Of a stretch of 55,701 bases of DNA, positions 51,249-55,701 are shown piece after piece (positions within the stretch are counted from its first letter, which is position 1; the number at the start of each line of letters is the position of its first letter). The notes under the pieces were generated by a model, which saw nothing but the letters and a program-made list of their open reading frames with translations, searched no databases and had not been told where the DNA came from. This DNA comes from Streptomyces sp. NRRL WC-3618 (GTDB lineage Bacteria; Actinomycetota; Actinomycetes; Streptomycetales; Streptomycetaceae). The DNA is taken from the NCBI RefSeq assembly GCF_001280005.1, contig NZ_LGDW01000007.1:1-55701 (forward strand), read 5' to 3'. The position numbers and the translations under genes were made by a program.

Positions 51249-52847
51249 GTGACCACGCTCTCAGCCGTGACCCCGCACCCGGCCAACTCCGGCCTGCGGG
51301 TCGACCTGAACCCTGCCGCCGCGGTCGAACACAACGCCCGCTACCACGGTGACACCGTCGTCATCCGCTACCCCGGGGGTGACCTCACCTACGCCGAACT
51401 TGACGACAAGGCTGCCCGCCTGGCCGGAGTCTTCGCCGACGGCGGCGTCGCGGACGGCGACCGGGTCGCCTACCTCGGTCTCAACAGCAGCTCCTTCCTG
51501 GTGACGATGCTGGCCGCGTTCCGGCTCGGCGCCGTCTTCGTGCCGGTCAACTTCCGGCTCGCCGAAGCGGAGCTGGAGGCTGTGCTCGACGGCAGCGGAG
51601 CCACGGCTCTGATCTGCGAGGAGGGGCTCCGGCAGAGCGTCGACAAGGTACGCGGCCGGACGAGCCTCGCCCGCTTCCTTCTCGTGGACGACGACCCGGA
51701 AGCCCCGACGACGGGGGCGCCGGGATGGGAGCCCTGGGCGCCACTGCTCGGGGCGGCCCGGCCGGCCGCCGGTGTCCCGGCCAAGGGCGCCAACGATCCC
51801 GCGATCCTCATGTTCACCTCCGGAACCACCGGCACGCCCAAGGGCGTCGTCCTGACCCACGGAAACATCTGGTGGAACTCAGTGAACGTGGAGCTGCGCC
51901 TGGACACCCGGCGCGGCGACGTCACGTATGCCGCCGCCCCGCTGTTCCACATCGGTGCCCTGAACAGCTTCGTGATGCGCACCCTCGTGCGCGGCGGCAC
52001 GGTGGTGATCCGGCGGGGCTTCGAGCCGCAGACGTGTCTCGACGACCTCGTCACCCACCAGGTGAACTCCATATTCGGGGTGGCCCAGATGTTCTCAGCG
52101 CTGGCCCGCGTTCACGGCGTCTTCCAGGCGGACCTCAGCCGACTGCGGTCCGTCGTGGTCGCGGGAGCGCCGGTGCCGCCTTCCCTGATCGAGCTCTACG
52201 CCCAGCACGGCATCCTGCTCCAGCAGGCATGGGGACTGACCGAGACCGCTCCTTTCGCCACCCACCTGCCGGCCGAACGCACCCTGGAGAAAACGGGTTC
52301 CGCCGGTATACCCATGCCCTTCACTGAAGTCCGCGTCGTCGACGCGGCGACCGGCCTGCCGGTCAAGGCGGGGGAGAGCGGGGAGATCGTCGTCCGCGGC
52401 CCGAACGTCACCGCCGGCTACTGGAACAACCCCGAGGCGAACCAGGCGGCCTTCGACGAGGACGGCTGGTTCCACTCGGGCGACATCGGCTACCTCGACG
52501 AGGACGGCTACCTCTACATCGTCGACCGCCTCAAGGACATGATCATCAGCGGCGGCGAGAACGTCTACCCCGCCGAGGTCGAGCGCGTCCTGTCCGCCAT
52601 GCCCGGTGTGGTCGACGTCGCCGTCGTCGGAGTGCCCGACGACCAATGGGGGGAAACCGTGGCGGCGGTGGTGAGCGTGGAGGAGGCCTCGGAGATCACA
52701 CTGGAGGCTGTGCACGCCTGGGCAGCCGGACGCCTGGCCCGCTACAAGCTGCCGAGACGGCTGACGATCGTGCCCGCCGTCCCCAGAAATGCCTCCGGCA
52801 AGCTCGACAAGGCCCACGTCCGACACCTGGCCGGAAGGGACGGCTGA
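51249..52847 (+). CDS. Acyl/aryl-CoA ligase (AMP-binding)
   Basis: This 532-residue adenylate-forming enzyme has the P-loop FTSGTTGTPKGVVLTH near residues 180-195, the QAWGLTETAPF motif near 325, WFHSGDIGYLDEDGYLYIVDRLKDMIISGGENVYPAEVE near 408-445, and the C-terminal catalytic Lys in NASGKLDK. It makes an acyl-CoA from an acid, ATP and CoA. It starts at GTG 51249, 20 bp after the dehydrogenase. It may activate phenylpropionate-like or fatty acids; the link to the pathway is positional. Confidence 0.87.
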   Translation: MTTLSAVTPHPANSGLRVDLNPAAAVEHNARYHGDTVVIRYPGGDLTYAELDDKAARLAGVFADGGVADGDRVAYLGLNSSSFLVTMLAAFRLGAVFVPVNFRLAEAELEAVLDGSGATALICEEGLRQSVDKVRGRTSLARFLLVDDDPEAPTTGAPGWEPWAPLLGAARPAAGVPAKGANDPAILMFTSGTTGTPKGVVLTHGNIWWNSVNVELRLDTRRGDVTYAAAPLFHIGALNSFVMRTLVRGGTVVIRRGFEPQTCLDDLVTHQVNSIFGVAQMFSALARVHGVFQADLSRLRSVVVAGAPVPPSLIELYAQHGILLQQAWGLTETAPFATHLPAERTLEKTGSAGIPMPFTEVRVVDAATGLPVKAGESGEIVVRGPNVTAGYWNNPEANQAAFDEDGWFHSGDIGYLDEDGYLYIVDRLKDMIISGGENVYPAEVERVLSAMPGVVDVAVVGVPDDQWGETVAAVVSVEEASEITLEAVHAWAAGRLARYKLPRRLTIVPAVPRNASGKLDKAHVRHLAGRDG

Positions 52848-52848
52848 C

Positions 52849-53382
52849 GTGCTCTCGATCCCCGCGCTCCCACAGTTGGACGTCGAAGGCACATGGCAGA
52901 CGACGAGGGAGTCATGGAGCCGCCTTACGGGCACGTTGCGCCTGCGCCGGCGCGACACCGACGTCCTCGTCCGCGTGGAGCGCTGCGCGGCCGGCCGGCT
53001 CCGGGACGCCTATCCCGTCGCGGCCCATGACGTCGAACTCGTCCTGGAGTCGGATCAGCGCGCACAGACGGTACCTGCCCTTCTGCGAACACTGCTGGAA
53101 GCCGTTCGAGTAGCTGATCCACGCTGTCGCCGGGTGGTGTACGCGGTGGGGGAGGGAGACCGCGTCGCCCAGCAACACGCGGAGGCGGTCGGCTTCCGGT
53201 TCGTCGTCGACGTCGACCTCCAGGACCGGCAGCTGAGCCTTTTGGTCCACGAACCCGAATGGGTCACACGCGCCGATACGGACCTGGCAGGCAGGGCACT
53301 CCGCTGCTGGCCTATCGCTGGGCGGACACCGACGCCGCCCTCTCCGACCAGCTGGAGCACGCCGGACACCCCGGCACCGTAG
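52849..53382 (+). CDS. Uncharacterised protein (GNAT-like C-terminus), fused to gentisate-dioxygenase debris
   Basis: From GTG 52849 the frame reads a 140-residue compact protein ending in AQQHAEAVGFRFVVDVDLQDRQLSLLVHEPEWV, which looks like an acetyltransferase-type C-terminal half. Beyond about residue 145 the frame runs into sequence that, in another frame, encodes the gentisate dioxygenase C-terminus, so the real stop was probably lost in the same deletion. No ribosome site is obvious. The identification is tentative. Confidence 0.45.
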   Translation: MLSIPALPQLDVEGTWQTTRESWSRLTGTLRLRRRDTDVLVRVERCAAGRLRDAYPVAAHDVELVLESDQRAQTVPALLRTLLEAVRVADPRCRRVVYAVGEGDRVAQQHAEAVGFRFVVDVDLQDRQLSLLVHEPEWVTRADTDLAGRALRCWPIAGRTPTPPSPTSWSTPDTPAP

Positions 53383-53662
53383 AGCCCGGCCACGCGCTGG
53401 TGCGCTACACCAATCCCACCGACGGCAGGGACGTCTTGCCGACCATCCGCGCACAGTTCCACCGCATCCGCAGCGGCGCGGAGACTACCCCGCGCCTGGA
53501 AACGGGGTCGTCCGTGTACCAGGTCTTCGGCCGTCGATCCGGTCACAGGCGTCGCCCTCGGACTCCGACTCCGGAGCGCTGGACCTGTTCCAGTTCAGCG
53601 ACGCTCCGATCCTCTCCAAGCTCAACCTGTTCCGCGCCCACACCGAGGAGAGTCACGCGTGA
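53283..53662 (+). pseudogene. Gentisate 1,2-dioxygenase, C-terminal remnant
   Basis: One frame reads TPLLAYRWADTDAALSDQLEHAG, VEPGHALVRYTNPTDGRDVLPTIRAQFHRIRSGAETTP and SSVYQVF, the second cupin of gentisate dioxygenases. Then a deletion and frame change lead to SGALDLFQFSDAPILSKLNLFRAHTEE, the normal C-terminal end. The first cupin, which binds iron, is gone. The stop overlaps the start of the intact FAH-family gene (GTGA), as in a working operon. Ring cleavage of gentisate from this gene is not possible. Confidence 0.85.
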
Positions 53663-54495
53663 AGCTCGCAACCATCCGTCTCGACGGCCGCACCGCCGCC
53701 GTCCGGGTCGAGGACGACTCGCTCGTCGATCTCGGACTGCCGCACGTGGGCGCGGTGCTGGCCTTGCCCGGCGGTCTCGGCACCACGGCGTGGACCGACG
53801 GGGCACGTCTGTCCGCGACCGACGCGGTGTTCGCACCCCTGGTGCCGTGTCCGGGCAAGGTGGTCTGCGTGGGGCTCAACTACCAGGAGCACATCAAGGA
53901 GATGGGCCGCGACCTGCCTGAGTACCCCACTCTGTTCGCCAAGTTCGCCGACACGCTCATCGGGGCTCGCGACGACATTCACCGCCCCGTCGAGACCGAG
54001 CAGTTCGACTGGGAGGCCGAACTCGCCGTGGTCGTCGGGCGGCAGGTATGGCGCGCCGACGAGGCGGAGGCCGAAGCGGCCATCGCGGGCTTCACGGTGC
54101 TCAACGACATCACCTGCCGCGACTGGCAGTTCCGTACCCGCGAGTGGCTGCAGGGCAAGAACTGGGACTCCACCACCCCGCTCGGCCCCTACCTCGTGAC
54201 CACCGACGAAGTCGGCGGCCCGCGCCCCGCGCTCGACATCCGCTGTGAGGTCAACGGGCAGGTGATGCAGCAGGACAACACCGGCGACCTGCTCTTCGAC
54301 CCGGTCGACCTGGTCCGGTACGTCTCCACGATGATCCGGCTCAACCCCGGCGACATCATCGCCACCGGCACGCCCGGTGGCGTCGGCCACGCCCGCGAGC
54401 CCCAGGTGTTCCTGCGGGAGGGCGACACCGTGGTCACCGAGATCGAAGGCCTGGGCCGTCTGGAGAACCGCGTGATCACCGAGGGTGCGCCATGA
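53659..54495 (+). CDS. Fumarylacetoacetate hydrolase family protein, probable fumarylpyruvate hydrolase
   Basis: This 278-residue FAH-fold hydrolase has the metal site in DWEAELAVVVGRQVW, with Glu at about 115 and 117, the VCVGLNYQEHIKEMG entry loop and TGTPGGVGHAREP near the end. Between a gentisate dioxygenase remnant and a maleylpyruvate isomerase gene, it is best read as the hydrolase that splits fumarylpyruvate into fumarate and pyruvate. The GTG at 53659 overlaps the upstream stop. It is the only intact gene of the gentisate set. Confidence 0.85.
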   Translation: MKLATIRLDGRTAAVRVEDDSLVDLGLPHVGAVLALPGGLGTTAWTDGARLSATDAVFAPLVPCPGKVVCVGLNYQEHIKEMGRDLPEYPTLFAKFADTLIGARDDIHRPVETEQFDWEAELAVVVGRQVWRADEAEAEAAIAGFTVLNDITCRDWQFRTREWLQGKNWDSTTPLGPYLVTTDEVGGPRPALDIRCEVNGQVMQQDNTGDLLFDPVDLVRYVSTMIRLNPGDIIATGTPGGVGHAREPQVFLREGDTVVTEIEGLGRLENRVITEGAP

Positions 54496-55131
54496 CCGAC
54501 CTGCGGACGGCGCTGACCTGGGTCACCGAAGGCACCGCCCTGTGCCGAAAGGCCATCGCCGAGCTCGACGAAACGACGTACGGCTCCCCCTCGCTGCTGC
54601 CCGGCTGGAGCCGCAGGCACGTCGTGGCCCATCTCGCCGGCAACGCCGAAGCGCTCGGCAACCTGGTGCACTGGGCGCGCACCGGCGAGCCCACCCCCAT
54701 GTACCGCTCCCCAGGACAGCGCGACGCCGCATCGAGTCGGGCGCCCGGCTGCCCGCGTACCGGCTCACCGCATGGTTCGAGCAGTCCGCACAGGAGCTCC
54801 ACGATGCCATGGCCGAACTGACCGACACCCAGTGGCGCGCCGAGGTGGTCACTGTTCAGGGACGCACGGTGCCGGCCTGCGGCATCCCCTGGCTGCGTGG
54901 CAGAGAGGTCATGGTGCATGCCGTCGACCTCGATGGGGCGTGCGCTTCGCCGACCTGCCGGAGGACTTCCTCACCGCCCTCCAAGACGACATCCACGCCA
55001 AGCGTGGCGCCGCCACTCCCGCCGTGCGCGGTGGTTCCGTGGAGGTCACCGCGTATCTGGCGGGCCGCCCCTACACGGACGTGACCACCGTCGACGGCTT
55101 CCCCGCCGAACCCCTGACCCCCTGGCTGTGA
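54492..55131 (+). pseudogene. Mycothiol-dependent maleylpyruvate isomerase family gene with two frameshifts
   Basis: The match runs through three frames. The first is TEGTALCRKAIAELDETTYGSPSLLPGWSRRHVVAHLAGNAEALGNLVHWARTGEPTPMY (with the metal-binding His). The second, from about 54730, is IESGARLPAYRLTAWFEQSAQELHDAMAELTDTQWRA to REVMVHAVDLDG. The third, from about 54938, is GVRFADLPEDFLTALQDD to LTPWL. Two one-base losses explain it, the second at a run of four G. The intact protein would isomerise maleylpyruvate to fumarylpyruvate. Sequencing error is a real alternative to true decay. Confidence 0.85.
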
Positions 55132-55148
55132 CAACCGAGGAGAACCAC

Positions 55149-55412
55149 ATGAGCACTCCCTTCAGGATGCGGTCGACCGGGTCGCGGAGGGCGGTTTCGT
55201 GCTGGTCTCTCCCGGCGTCTACCGCTGCCCCGCGAGACGCGCTGCGGGAGCAGAACGGGGGGTGCTGCGCGGGCGGAGCCGGACACGGGCCTGGTCCGCG
55301 ACCCCCTGGGCCACCCGACCCTGGTCCAGGCACCCCCGGGCATCTCCTTCCAGGACGTCCCGCCACCCCCGCCCCAGCACCGGATGCCGGCGGCCGAAAC
55401 GACGAGGGCGCG
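55149..55412 (+). pseudogene. Frameshifted N-terminus of an unknown protein
   Basis: GAGGAGAAC precedes ATG 55149. If one C is added to the run near 55158, the frame reads MSTPLQDAVDRVAEGGFVLVSPG and VYRCPAR, which looks protein-like. After that no resemblance to a known family continues, and the frame passes into the repeat at 55413. I do not recognise it. It could be the next gene of the gentisate operon, truncated. Confidence 0.35.
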
Positions 55413-55701
55413 CCCGGCGATCGGCCTTCCGGGCAAGGTGAACCCGCGGAAGTTCCTGTTGCCGGACGCCTGATAAGGGGCGCGGGGCTGTATCGATGTG
55501 CGGCTCCGCCGCGTGGCCGCGACAAGCCACAACGCACCCGCACCCCCGCCCAAGCCCCTCACCGCTCCCCCCAAGGCGCCCCCGGCGATGGCCCTTCGGG
55601 GCAGGGTGAACCCGGGGAAGTTCCTGTTGCCGGACGCTTGAAAAGGGGCCCGGCGCTTTATGGATTTGGGGCTCCACCGGGTGGGCGCAAAAAGCCACAA
55701 C
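55413..55701 (+). repeat. Direct repeat of a Streptomyces-style downstream element
   Basis: Bases 55413-55533 and 55581-55701 are diverged direct copies of about 121 bp. Both contain GTGAACCCG, GAAGTTCCTGTTGCCGGACG, GGGGC(G/C)CGG and end in AGCCACAAC exactly at the window edge. The GGGGCGCGGGG and CGGCTCCGCCGCGTGG words are of a kind common downstream of Streptomyces genes. No complete gene lies here. Confidence 0.7.

Overview
The window is high-GC DNA that reads as an actinomycete, most likely Streptomyces. The evidence is heavy G/C third-position use, many GTG starts in stop/start overlaps (GTGA, ATGA), a mycothiol-type maleylpyruvate isomerase relative, an IS701-type insertion sequence, and the paired downstream repeats at the right edge. 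Nearly everything recognisable is aromatic or lipid-like catabolism, broken up by mobile-element debris and decayed genes, as in an accessory catabolic island. No tRNA, rRNA or CRISPR array was seen.

Region 1 (1-19.1 kb). An IS701-type element with 99-bp perfect terminal repeats fills the left edge. A minus-strand operon of about 12 kb (13493 down to 1561) follows. It carries two paralogous extradiol (VOC) dioxygenases, an ornithine-cyclodeaminase relative, an aldehyde dehydrogenase, a DapA-type aldolase, two fumarylacetoacetase-family proteins, a cyclase-family hydrolase, an ACMSD-type amidohydrolase and both subunits of a 3-oxoacid CoA-transferase. Three genes in this operon are severely shortened (an SDR, an FAD monooxygenase and a second cyclase) but keep their overlapping starts and stops. 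A LysR gene (13702) is divergent from the operon. Next come a three-component ring-hydroxylating dioxygenase (alpha, beta, 3Fe-4S ferredoxin, reductase) and a dihydrodiol dehydrogenase, ending in a clear terminator at 19064-19100. Together these form a dioxygenation plus meta-cleavage pathway for an aromatic substrate that cannot be named from sequence.

Region 2 (19.1-30.1 kb). Transposase remnants and two inverted 117-bp repeats (19719-19865 and 28549-28665) bracket a TetR-controlled module. The module contains an FAD-binding dehydrogenase of the 3-ketosteroid dehydrogenase class, an SDR, an MFS transporter, a SxxK serine hydrolase and the TetR gene. Two inverted copies of a promoter plus tiny ORF (29 and 33 codons) head the FAD gene and the SDR gene, and each has a palindromic operator.

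Region 3 (30.1-39.6 kb). This is a decayed area: two separated pieces of a zinc-type alcohol dehydrogenase flank an intact hydroxyacyl-CoA dehydrogenase and hydrolase. Then come an intact MhpA-like hydroxylase, a broken hydroxy-oxovalerate aldolase, an alpha/beta hydrolase, a group II intron remnant butting against a PucR-type regulator, and a CoA-transferase scrap.

Region 4 (39.5-52.8 kb). XRE-cupin and IclR regulators precede what looks like a complete 3-phenylpropionate/cinnamate pathway. The minus strand carries the MhpE, MhpF, MhpD and MhpB equivalents and an oxidoreductase. The plus strand carries dioxygenase alpha, Rieske ferredoxin, reductase, beta, the MhpC-like hydrolase, an HcaB-like dehydrogenase and an acyl-CoA ligase.

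Region 5 (52.8-55.7 kb). This is a decayed gentisate operon: a C-terminal gentisate dioxygenase scrap, an intact fumarylpyruvate-hydrolase-type gene, and a maleylpyruvate isomerase with two single-base frameshifts. The window ends in a direct repeat. Several frameshifts fall at G or C runs, so sequencing error must be excluded before calling all of them real pseudogenes.
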